From positions 124,001 to 188,000 of the forward strand of contig NOWV01000128.1 in assembly GCA_003344405.1 (NCBI GenBank): 64,000 bases of DNA, given 5' to 3'. The DNA is from Trichoplax sp. H2. Its lineage: Eukaryota; Placozoa; Uniplacotomia; Trichoplacea. The translations under genes were made by a program, and so were the position numbers. A model generated the notes under the pieces. That model was not told the origin of the DNA. It did no database searches and saw nothing but the letters and a program-made list of their open reading frames with translations. Positions 32,649 through 43,733 of this stretch are shown piece by piece. Numbering within the stretch: position 1 is the stretch's first letter; every line of letters starts with the position of its first letter.

Positions 32649-35122
32649 ATGGCGACGAGATTTTTTAATCGACTTGGTCAATTAGGTGTTGCTCTGGCCA
32701 TTGGTGGTGGAGTGCTTAATTCTGCATTATACAACGGTAATACTCTAATAAGTAACATGTTCGATGATGGATAGAGTAGCTATCGCTTTGGTTGTAGCCT
32801 GTGTTATAGAAAATTCAATCATTGAAAGAGCAGCATACGCGTGCTGTTCCGACAGATAAAACCTCACTTAAACGACGTCTGGCACACAGAATTTTCATCA
32901 CTTTTGTAATAAGCTTATCCATTTCTTGTATTGGTAGTCTCTTTACCAAGTTCTATTAAAGTTTACTGTTATAGTAGTCAAACTATCATTTACTGCGGTT
33001 GTCATTTAGTAGTACGGCACGATCGTTATACAGTATTTGGGGGTATGTAAGCAAAGTCTGTTCAGCAAGCGTAGGATAAATCTTGCTTGCCGACGGTCAT
33101 ACTGTACATCCCTCAAGATGACCAATAACCCACAGTTAAGGCTAACCGTGATAATTTGAACTGCAGTTATACCCGATTGGTGGCGATATGCAGTATTTTC
33201 TGTCACAGATTTTAGCAATGTCCTCAAGTGATGCGATCGGGTAGAACCTTTCTGTATGTTCTTACTGTATATAAAGAGAAAGCAGCTGACATTCGTGCTA
33301 AGTTACCTACCTGCCGAATAGAGAGCGAACTTTGATAATTTAGTATGTATCGGAATGAACTGTTTGACTTTTGCCAATCGAAGAATTCGTAACCTGTAAA
33401 TTAGACCAATAGTACTTTAGTGATTTCTAGCTACTTTAGGATTCTTCCAACGTGATCATGCCTGCTTTTCCAATAGTCCAATTCATTTAAGCATGCAATG
33501 CCGCCGCTGCCTGAGACTATCAAACTATTTGATTGCGCCATTTCCTAGTAGCCATTGTCGGATTAGATAGGAATAGTAATATTTCCATCAAGTAACAACA
33601 TGTACTTCACATACATACCAGTACAGTAGAGACGGTATTCTTAAGATGTTTATGAATAAATGATCGAATGAACTACGCGTAAAACTAGAAGGTTTTACTG
33701 CGTGATAAACTCACTGTCAACTGTTTGTGTTTTTTTCTTGCAGTTGAAGGAGGACACAGAGCTGTAATCTTTGATAGATTTCGTGGAGTTTTACCCAATG
33801 TATCTGGAGAAGGAACACACTTTATCGTTCCATGGTTTCAAAGGCCAATCGTATTTGATATACGTAGTCGTCCTAGGAATGTTCCAGTAACAACTGGCAG
33901 CAAAGGTAAACCAATTTAGACTTCTTTCTTTGACTACAGTACTCTATACTCGCATTATTTATCCCATGATTGAACAATCGATTGACATTGTACTGGATTC
34001 GCTTACGCACAATGTAGATTTGCAAAACGTCAACATCACTATACGTATATTATTTCGACCGGTGGCTAAAACTTTACCAAACATGTATAAGAATCTTGGA
34101 ATTGACTATGATGAAAGAGTTCTACCATCAATCACGAATGAAGTCATGAAAGCCGTAGTGGTAAGTGATCTATCACGAGTAATGAGGTTGTTATTTTCAT
34201 CGCAATGCTGTTTATAATATGGAAGTAAGCAAAGATATTTTTTGATCGTTGTAGGCTCAATACGATGCCAGTGAACTGATCACCCAACGAGAAAATGTAA
34301 GATATATCGTATATTCTTCTTATTGGATGGAAACTACGTAACGTGGTATATTGCAAATATTCAATTTCTAAATAGAATTACCTTTTTGCAGGTATCACAT
34401 ATGATTAGGCAGCAACTAACTGAACGCGCAGCAAGTTTTGGAATACTACTAGACGACATTTCCATCGTAAGTAAAATCAATTCTCAACCATTTTTAAACT
34501 TACAAAGGCTTTGATCCTCTAAGAACGTCATTACTTCGATAGACTCATTTAACATTTGGGCATGAATTCACACATGCTGTCGAAATGAAACAAGTTGGTA
34601 AGTCATGAAACGAATGAAGTGGTTTACAATTTTGACATTTTTTGAAAGTTCTTTATTTTTTGAGACATTGATTTGAATGAGAGATATTTATCTTTCATTT
34701 TTTAGCTCAACAGGAAGCTGAACGCGCACGTTTCGTTGTTGAAAAGGTATGAATGCTTAATCTTCATAACGTAAAGATCATTGAACTCGCCCTTATAAGG
34801 CTGGCTTACATTCAATCCACTTTAGCTTCTTGAAGATCATGTTAGCTTGACTAAAAAGTTAATCAATCAAAACTAATGGAACTTTCCTTTATTCATAACG
34901 TTCTAGGCTGAACAGCAAAAAATGGCTGCTGTTATTACCGCTGAAGGTGATGCTCGTGGTGCTAAATTACTTGCAAGTGCATTCGCTGAAGTAGGTGAAG
35001 GTTTAATTGAATTAAGAAGATTGGAAGCGGCCGAAGAAATTGCACAAGTTTTAGCTCGCTCTCGTAATGTAGCCTATTTACCAAATGGGCAAAATGTTCT
35101 GATGAATTTACCAAACCCATAA
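32649..35122 (+). CDS. PHB1: Prohibitin 1
   Basis: Eight exons: 32649-32736, 33744-33905, 34018-34160, 34255-34296, 34392-34466, 34543-34597, 34706-34746 and 34907-35122. Total 822 nt, 273 aa, the normal family length. The N-terminal membrane anchor [17 protein letters not shown] follows a short basic leader. The SPFH/PHB core contains [33 protein letters not shown] and YDERVLPSI. The C-terminal coiled coil contains [18 protein letters not shown] and [17 protein letters not shown]1 alternates with PHB2 in ring complexes of the mitochondrial inner membrane that stabilise new proteins and regulate m-AAA protease. All junctions agree in phase. Intron 1 is about 1 kb, the others 72-159 nt. An AATAAA lies 17 bases after the stop (35139-35144). 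Confidence 0.97.
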
Positions 35123-35144
35123 CTATTTCTATATTATTAATAAA

Positions 35145-37440
35145 TTAACTTCAGGCTAATTATAACATGCTTAAGTGTAATGCTTATGATTGTATACATG
35201 GATTCTGGATATTAATTTACGGCTTCATAGGTTCTCAGTGCCTATTCCTGTAAAAACTTACATTTGCTCATGCTGAGAAATGAATAGTAATAAAATAAAG
35301 AACAATTTTTGTCGGACATCTACTTGACGAGCAATGCTATTAATAATGTTACAGTAAGTCGGCGTACCGTGTTGAAATGGTACAAATCTTGCCAGTGGTA
35401 GCACCACACTCGATTAGGCAGGCCATCGTACAGCCACTTTTGGGATAGCAACGTTTAGGTCTACCAATCCATAACCGTATCATGATTTTGTTGCCTGAAT
35501 AGATTTTCAAGCATTGAGATGCATTGGGCAGCATAAATCAACCTCCTTATAAACTCACGTCAGTGTAGAACAAATTAAATTGGACATTTGATTGCACAAA
35601 CAACGTCAGTGTCCTCTCTATATCGTCGTTCTTGTTGTCTACAATTGCCATGAAGTTGTAAACTGTTTGCTTCCTACATACGCGTAGTGGTACCTAAAAT
35701 GATGAATTCCACTATAGTAAGTGACTACTATTCTGGTGCTACGTCTACCAAGAAACTACTGCAATGCATCCAACGGCATTGGAAGCAGTCCTACCATTCC
35801 AGTGCGAAGAATTCTATGTCAAATCATAACGCAAATGCACAATACACAGAAAAAAGTTCAAGATTGAAATTTTTATTTCAATCATTTTATAATACATACT
35901 TGTGAATCGGTAGATGTACACTGTATAACATGTTCACAACAAGAAGTAGTTAATAGTGTCAATGAATAAGTTTCGATAACAAAATGTTCTTCACCCATGT
36001 TTATTTATTAACATTGACTGCTGATACGTGTATTGACAACGGACTACTAGTAAATACGTATAGAAGCATCTTGAAAATGATGCTGGCAAAATTAATAAAT
36101 AAGTCAAAACTGTCGCCTAATTGATATATTTAACTCAATCGCTCGTTTCTTAGGCTTGCTATTGTTTTACATCGATTACAATAATGAATAAATCATTTGC
36201 AAAAGTAATTGGTAACGATCATTTTGATTGTTTATCTGCGTCCAAAGTAAAATAAGTCAACTGCTTTTGACTCTAATGCTATCTAGGATTATGCGAAGTA
36301 ATGATGGCGGTCAAAATGCCAACTGCAAAATGTCATCTGATGCTGCATGTCAATGCAGTAACCACTTGTCTACGATGAAGGTGAAACTTAAAGCAGTCAT
36401 TGGTTTAAAAATGATTTATAACCGACCACGATGTCCAACTCTAAAACTACCTAATGCATAACCAAAGTTAACTATGCTTGTAACGACGCAGCTAGGATGA
36501 CAATCCTATTGCAATTGCATTCATTCCTTCATTAATTCAACAGAAAAAAAATATAGTCAAACTGTTCACGCTACACCAAGATAAAAACTAGTGACGATAG
36601 CTGTCTTTAAAACTAACTAATAAATAAAATGGTCAGTGAAAAAAAAAGAAAATATAAGTTTACTAAATGGACTAGAGCTGTTGAAGAATGATTCCATTTC
36701 AAATCATAATCCATTCATCAATCAATCACTGAATAATAGATGTTGTAGAATTACTGATAGGCTGATATGTGCAATTCATCCGTAGCTTGAAGGCTAACGT
36801 GGATAGCATGATCCATTCATGAACTATCAAAATGACGTTTACTCGTCTTGTCAAGATGCTGTAAGCCATTATCCACCACAAGACTGCATGCACTTTGCAC
36901 AAGGCTACGCAAGGTAGCCAAGGTGATTGCCCTGGTTACGTCTTGGCATGGGCAACATCAACCGATAAATTCCAGTAATAGCTGCAATATTGATAGATAC
37001 GATAAAGATAACTTGGTAGGAAACGATACGTCGTATAACTAGACATGACAAAAATGGTGAGGAAGAGAGTATAGAATAGCACTTTTTCCCAAGTCTGAAA
37101 GGTTATAACGCTAGTGGATAACTCAAATAGAAAACGAAAGCGTTCCAATTTTCGACATAATACAGCCATGGCCAATGTTGTGTAAAAAGTGGAATTGTTC
37201 TTGCTTGAAGCTCAGTTCAGCTAGTGGATCGTGTGTAACCAACTCGTCGATATCGACAAGATGGCGATGGAATGGTTTCAATCTTGCAGGAAAATCCAGC
37301 AATTCTTCCAATCTTGCAAGTTAATCCACCGATTTCAGTGAAGTAAAACAGAGCTCGGCAATGGAAGACAGCGTTTCCTCGACGTTTTCCTTTGGCTACT
37401 TTGCTCTTGTCGAGATTGACGGACGACGCGCTTCAATACT
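35145..37440. other. Intergenic, scattered non-supported open frames
   Basis: A second AATAAA-like site near 35289 may serve prohibitin. Frames at 35349-35534 (minus), 35687-35905, 36228-36461 and 37123-37311 (minus) have somewhat protein-like composition but no reliable start, splice pair or domain. They may be decayed gene or transposon fragments. Confidence 0.4.
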
Positions 37441-37805
37441 GGTAGTCTGAACTCACTGCAACGAGCTACTGCGGTACGTACGTACTTACAGTTCGTGTCG
37501 CAATGGTCGTGTCACAATGGGTCATTCAAAATCTTTTATGTCTTTTGACCTGGTTTGCCTTCAGTGTCGTGTATTGAGTACAGTACTGGAGGGAGGCGTC
37601 ATCCAAGTGACGTGCGATCGCTCGTCACCGGTCGCTGGTAGTCTGAACTCACTGCAACGAGCTACTGCAGTACGTACGTACTGACGGGTCGCGTCACAAT
37701 GGGTCATTCAAAATGTTTCTGTCTTTTCACCCGGTTTGCCTTCAGTACAGTACTGGAGGGAGGAGTCATCCAAGTGACGTGACGCTCGCTCGTCACCGGT
37801 TGTCA
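37441..37805 (+). repeat. 196-bp tandem duplication
   Basis: GGTAGTCTGAACTCACTGCA starts at 37441 and again at 37637. Each copy continues with GAGCTACTGC, TACGTACGTACT, GGGTCATTCAAAAT, ACTGGAGGGAGG and CTCGTCACCGGT. The second copy has a short deletion (loss of a GTCGTGTATTGA segment). GC content is clearly above the surroundings. Confidence 0.92.
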
Positions 37806-38023
37806 CCCTACTCATTCACTGTTGACACGAGACGTGATCATTCAAACGGTCAAATCAGGTCATCAGAGGTCATTTCATGATTCATCGTACCATGTCACCC
37901 CATGAGCACTGTGATGGTGATTCGTGTACTAATGAAATCAAAATGGCAACCTTGGCGTGTTGATATTTGGATAGGGCCTTTTTTCCATTTTGATTGTACC
38001 TCAATTTTGAGAATGCATTTTGA

Positions 38024-38311
38024 CTGTGCCAAGTACAGTACAGCAGTGCTGTGCTGCCGATCAACTACGTTGAACTGTGCCAAGTACAACAGTACTGTGC
38101 TGTCGATCAACTACGTTGAACTGTGCCAAGTACAGCAGTGCTGTGCTGCCGATCAACTACGTTGAACTGTGCCAAGTACAGCAGTGCTGTGCTGCCGATC
38201 AACTACGTTGAACTGTGCCAAGTACAGCAGTGCTGTGCTGCCGATCAACTACGTTGAACTGTGCCAAGTACAACAGTACTGTGCTGTCGATCAACTACGT
38301 TGAACTGTGCT
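38024..38311 (+). repeat. 46-bp minisatellite, six copies plus a partial one
   Basis: The unit starts CTGTGCCAAGTACAGCAG and ends GATCAACTACGTTGAA. Starts are at 38024, 38075, 38121, 38167, 38213, 38259 and a truncated copy at 38305. The first unit has five extra bases. Two variants alternate: ACAGCAGTGCTGTGCTGCC and ACAACAGTACTGTGCTGTC. Confidence 0.95.
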
Positions 38312-38589
38312 TATTTACTTTGGACTTTTTACAGGACTTGATATTGCCGCAGGGGAAATGAATTCGGTTTTTCCCGGTACCTAGACAGTTTCGCGTAATG
38401 TCACTGGATGTCATGCTCAGGTACTCAGAAAGAATAGAGCATGACTTGTTACTACTCTACAGTACAGTAGAATGCATGAGTTCTAGTCCGTAAACGCCAT
38501 CATTTGAGACATTTCAGCACATCATCTGCAATATCATGCAAGAAAATCTGATCGGAAAATGGAAAAAAAACTGACTGCTTGAATAAAAC

Positions 38590-39062
38590 TAAGTTACTGT
38601 ACAGTATAATGTACTGTACAGTACAGTACTACAGTACAGTATACTGTAGAGTTGAGAAGAAAACAAAACCGAGTGCGTACTGTACAGTGTACAGTAGGAG
38701 AACTAGAGAACAGTACAAAAATGCATACTGTACATTGTATAGTACTGTACAGTACTGTACTATAGAGTTGAGAAGAAAACAAAACCGAGTGCGTACTGTA
38801 CTGTACAGTACTACACTGTGTACAGTGTACTGTACTGTACACTGTACAGGGTGTAGAAATTCGATCTAGATTTAAAAAAAACAGATAAAATGATCAAAAC
38901 TTTAAGCAGATATACAGTTTTATGGGTTTTATTCGAAAATAAATCATAAAAATATTCACTGACTTATCTAGAAAGAAATTCTACACCATGTACATTGTAC
39001 AGTAGTAGGACAACTACAGTACAGTACAAAAATGCATACTGTACACTGTACACTGTACAATA
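38590..39062. repeat. Cluster of TACTGTACAGTA palindromes
   Basis: Dense runs of TGTACAGTAC-type palindromes, with two copies of a spacer starting GAGTTGAGAAGAAAACAAAA (38651 and 38766). The same palindrome appears singly through the window. The open frames on both strands here are artefacts of the repeat. Confidence 0.85.
38847..38990. mobile_element. MITE-like element, 144 bp, TA-flanked
   Basis: The ends are inverted: CAGGGTGTAGAAATTCGATC at the left and the reverse complement CATGGTGTAGAATTTCTTTC of the right end, about 21 of 25 terminal bases matching. Both ends abut TA, which would fit a Tc1/mariner-type target duplication. There is no coding capacity inside. The flanks are made of TGTAC repeats, so TA on both sides could be accidental. 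Confidence 0.45.
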
Positions 39063-39696
39063 TTACTATCTTCTGCTGACTCCTAACTGAGGCTGCCCAG
39101 TAGCATTCTACCACTCTTAGCATTAAATCTAGTTATAGTAAAAATTGAAAGAAGAGGCTTTAACATACCACAGCTGTTATTGTGTGCTCGTACACGGTAC
39201 AGTAACAGACACTCCTACCCTTAGTCCCTAGCTACCATGGCAACGACAACATAAACTCGTATTACAGGGAGAGCAATAAACCAGTGATGAATTCGCCATA
39301 TCTCATAACAAGTAGAGCTGTATCTTTCTATTTAATGGTACCGATATCCAGTATCCTACACGAACATAACCACAGCTATTTCACAGTTGATATCAACCAT
39401 TCCAAGAATTAACCAATCCCGATACGAAAAGGTATTACCATAGATGAAGATGTCCAATCTACCGTAGCTAAAAGTGCTTTCTAATAGTTTCTTAGATCAA
39501 CAAGGACTACCATTGATAATTTTGTGTAATGTATGAACTTGATTCAATCAACGATTAACTTGAACGACTGGTTGAAATCAATACATGCTTACGATACAAG
39601 TTGACAATTGATTGCAGTATTTCCAGCTTTGAGGATACTAATCGACGTTAATACTACGTATTCGTATTTTTATCTAGTCTTAGCAAAGGAGAAAAG
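39063..39696. other. Upstream region of the DRC5 gene
   Basis: No exon or repeat was recognised. It presumably contains the promoter of the plus-strand gene starting at 39697, but no clear TATA box could be assigned. Confidence 0.4.
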
Positions 39697-42692
39697 ATGG
39701 TAGAACCACCATTGGTACAACGCACCATTTCGCCTACAAGCCAAAACGTAAGGATAATCCAGTTTTATCTTCAATTAAGGAAATACTACTACAGTCACTT
39801 TACAATTAAAGCAGTAATACCACTTTTATAAATGTTTTCTAAAGCGAAAACGATAATGTGCGATCTAGGAATGGAGGATCGTAGCCATGACGTAATTGAA
39901 TTTTTTTTGTAATTTCAAAAGCGTACAAACGATGCGTTTAAAAGCCATAAAATGAATCCTGCAGCTGATCCTCGGCTCATGAGGAGAATTATTGCAGAAG
40001 ATCCAGAATGGTATGACAAATTCACCCTTTTTTTTTACAATTGTACATGGTATACGTAACGTATATGTAGAATCATATAACGAAACGCTTTACTGATACT
40101 GTAGATATCAACCATTGAGTATATTGAACATTAAAATCCTAACCGTCTCAATTTTCTTTGTAGGAGTCTTGCTACTGTCCCACTCTTACGCGAATTGTGT
40201 ATTAAACATATTGTTGGTAATTTCAAAGGTACTAAATTGCAACTTGTTTTCCTTTCAATGAAAGTAATATGATGAAGATGAGTCACTGATTCATATGTTA
40301 CGTATCATGCAGAAAATCCCATCCTAGACGGATTAAATACTAAAGATAGAGCCAAAGTTTTACAGTTACTGCCAACGGATGTTCCGATAAGGTAATGGAC
40401 CATTGTCATAAAGTATACTATCAGTTTTATTCCATAGGCACTTGTTACTCGAAGTAAATTATCTTTATGGCTGTATTTTACGCTATCGGAATAGACTAAT
40501 AGAGAGTTATCTATGAATACTCTAGTATATCGGCTGGTTTAATTGAAGATGAGGGCTACTGGAAACGATGTTGCCAAGCCAGATGGCAGATATGTGATGT
40601 TTCCAAACATGGAGGAGATTGGAAGAGAATGTTTTTCGAAAGAAATTTAGAAGGTAAGTAAACCATAGGTGAATATATACTGCATGTTATCAAATACGCA
40701 ATTTTTTTTAAACATCTCGTTACCATGACCACATTAATAAGTTCATTTTTGATAAATTGTAGATCTCATTGAACATTTCGTTCCTGATTCTACCGATCCA
40801 TCCATGGTAATTCTAAAAATGAATACTACTCGAATACTTTATAAACTATCAATTGAATCATTCCTGTTTAATATTAACAATCAATATGCTAAATTCACAT
40901 CATCACACATCATCTTTATTTATCCAGTTATATGATGTTATGAAATTATCAGCAAACTTTATCAGATGCTTGAATATAAAGCAGCTATTACCACCAGTGA
41001 AAAGTGGTTCCAAATTTGAAGATATTTCCGATACGTAAGTAAACTTGACTCAATACTTTCCAATTTATACAGTGTTATCATAACGAACATTGGCCGCTTT
41101 CTTATTTTTAGAAACAGTGATGCTGGTGAAAGTCCCGATGTCGATCATTTCGATTTTAATGAAATTATTAGTAGACTGACAAATCTCCAAGAGCTTCATG
41201 TAACATATGGGTAAATATTGACTAATTTTAATGACTACTTAGTGTTAAGTGTACTTACATTATTGCCTTTTATGTTCTACATCGTTTATTCAAAGTGTGC
41301 GAGACTGTGGAATGAATTTTGAATGGAATCTCTTCAAATTTACGCCCAAAGACTGTTCTCTGTTAGCTAAAGTAAGCCATAATATAATCAAGGATGTTTC
41401 TAAGGCAGATGGCCAGCAGCGTTATAAATATTATTATATTCCTTTCTTTTATAAATTTTAAAATATTTCATGTTACTCATACATATAAGATTCAAGTTCA
41501 ATCCAACTTTTAAATTTTACCATAAAATTCTCTCTTCTCGTCCATTAATCTACAATAAGTAATATATCTAACAATGTCTTAAGATTTACTATAAATCAGT
41601 AGAGTTCCTTTAAATAACTATATTCTTACATCGTATGAAGCACATTACCGTATATTAAATCTTGAGTACATGTTCAATATACCCGGCTATACAGTACAGT
41701 ACACATTCTAACGCAAATGAATACCATTTATTTCTACTTATTAGGCAGTCAAAAACTGTCGTACCCTGAAAGTACTGCGTTTACATAGAAGTGGTGTTAC
41801 CGATGAATTAGTCAGAGTTCTAATAAGCCATTTACTGGATCATCCTGCATTAATCGCACTCGGTAAGTCAAGTGCGATAGTTTTCATAGTCAATTTATAT
41901 CATATTCTGACAAAATGTCTTCTATTGCTATGCTTTTATAAAGATCTATCTTATAATAAAATAAGTGATAGTGGTGCCAGAGCAATTGGAAAATTTTTAA
42001 ACGGTCATAGTAAGCTTATTCATCTTAACTTATGCGGTAATCAAATTCACGGACCGGGAGCTTCTGCAATTAGCCACGCATTACAAAAGAATGCAACTTT
42101 AAGAACTCTAAATATCCGAGTTAACAGGTTACAGCCTAGATATAATTTTTAAAGTTTATGCTCTTTCTTAACCCTATCATAACTTTTCATTGCAATTGTA
42201 TAGATTAAGTGATGAGGGAGGTCAGGCATTGTGCAAAGCATTAATGAAAAACAAAATTCTTTCCCTTATGGATATCGGAGCAAATGATTTAACAGAACCG
42301 ACAGCAATGGCTTTAGCCAAGGTAATCTTAAGATAATCAATCTAACATAGTTATTCATGTTCAAATATAAATATTTCTTTCGTTATTTATTTCCAAAAGG
42401 TTATTCTCCATAATAAAGTAATTACGTCCATAAATCTGTCTTGCAACAAACTCGGACCGGTAAATCAAATATTTATGTTAGAATTGTATTTAGAATCATG
42501 CTACTTGAACTTATTTTCATTAACGCTTTTATTGGAAAGGATGGGGGAAAAGCACTGCAAGAGAGCATGGAAGAAAATCATAGAATTATCAATATGGATT
42601 TAAGATTGACTGAAGTCGGCCAGGAAAGCGAATACTGCATCAATCAGGTCTTAAAGCGTAATAAAGAAAACCTTATACATAGATTTCATTAA
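39697..42692 (+). CDS. TCTE1: Dynein regulatory complex subunit 5 (TCTE1/DRC5), leucine-rich repeat
   Basis: Fourteen exons: 39697-39747, 39922-40010, 40164-40228, 40313-40391, 40526-40653, 40763-40806, 40928-41034, 41112-41210, 41296-41371, 41745-41862, 41944-42127, 42204-42321, 42400-42459 and 42540-42692. Total 1,371 nt, 456 aa, in phase throughout. The N-terminal part has the conserved NPAADPRLMRRIIAEDPEW, followed by SLATVPLLRELCIKHI and HGGDWKRMFFERNLE. The C-terminal half is RNI-type leucine-rich repeats: LKVLRLHRSGVTDE, LDLSYNKISDSGARAI, LIHLNLCGNQIHGPGA, LNIRVNRLSDEG. In known systems this protein is part of the nexin-dynein regulatory complex linking outer doublets in motile cilia, so the organism should have motile cilia. 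A polyadenylation signal is at 42694-42699. Confidence 0.92.
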
Positions 42693-42699
42693 AAATAAA

Positions 42700-43733
42700 A
42701 TTTTAAGACCCTGTGCTAGATTAATTGGTTGTAATAATTTTACTCTGACTTGGTATGAGGTGTAAGCTTTGGCCGCGTACTCGCAGTATCCATACGTATA
42801 TTATGTAAATTTATAAATATTTTAAAAATTACTTACATCTAGTTTTTCACTGAAACTTTTAATCATTTATATTAACATTTGACCAATGTACAAACGATTA
42901 TACTTCATATACAGTATTTAACAAACAGTCTAGCAATACATTTCATATGTCAATTAATGATCAACCATCATTTCTGGATAGAAATTGAAGTATAGCAATG
43001 CCATATATAACGGTAGAATACTTTTCAAATTATGTAACAATTTATTGCTAACCGTAAGAATTTCATTGATGCCAAATTTTAGCCAGATAATGATTTACTC
43101 GTATATACAGGACTGTTTTTACGTAACGTTTATGTCAAATTTGAAATAAAACCTCTATGCAGTAATCTGGAGCTGATGGTATAGCCAAGGTATGCGAAAA
43201 TAAAATTCATCAACGCAATGATAAGTTTTAAGGAGATGATCGATTCATGTCCTAAAGAGCGATTGATCAATTAGGGGACTCGGAATATCCAAATAAATTG
43301 ATTTCATCTTAGGCAACATATAATGCTATAACTTCGTGATGGTCCAATTATTTAAATATTTTTATTCGAAACAAAATAAACTACCCATGAAATAGTTACC
43401 AGCTTCCATTCAACCTATTTTAAATTTATATAATTAAGGTGTATCATGTCATGCATATTAACACCAAGAGTACAAAATGTTTACACTAAAAGAAATTCAC
43501 GTAATAAATTAGATTAAATAGTATAATCACATCCATATAATGTACTCTAGTTCACCAGATACAAGAGGAACAATGAAAACTTGAAATAGACTAGAAATGG
43601 ATAAGACCACTTTAGTCAATTGTAAGAGCAATATTTTTATTTTGCCTGTGGCCAAAACGAGCTCTACATAAGCAATGTTCATATTTATTACTTTATGATG
43701 GAATTAGAACTAGCTAACAGCAACACTCAAATT
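42700..43733. other. Spacer between convergent genes
   Basis: Region between the 3' ends of the DRC5 gene (plus) and the first nucleotidase gene (minus). AT-rich, with no recognised exon, repeat or RNA. Confidence 0.5.

Noticed and set aside
36228-36461. CQCSNHLST resembling the GPS cleavage motif of adhesion GPCRs
   Set aside because: Spacing is one residue too long, the tryptophans are missing and no membrane-spanning exons follow. Treated as chance.
37123-37311. Protein-like minus-strand frame (ELLDFPARLKPFHRHLVDID)
   Set aside because: No ATG, no convincing acceptor or donor, and no known domain.
38579-38869. Frames on both strands rich in Tyr/Cys/Thr/Val
   Set aside because: Direct translation of TGTACAGTA palindromes.
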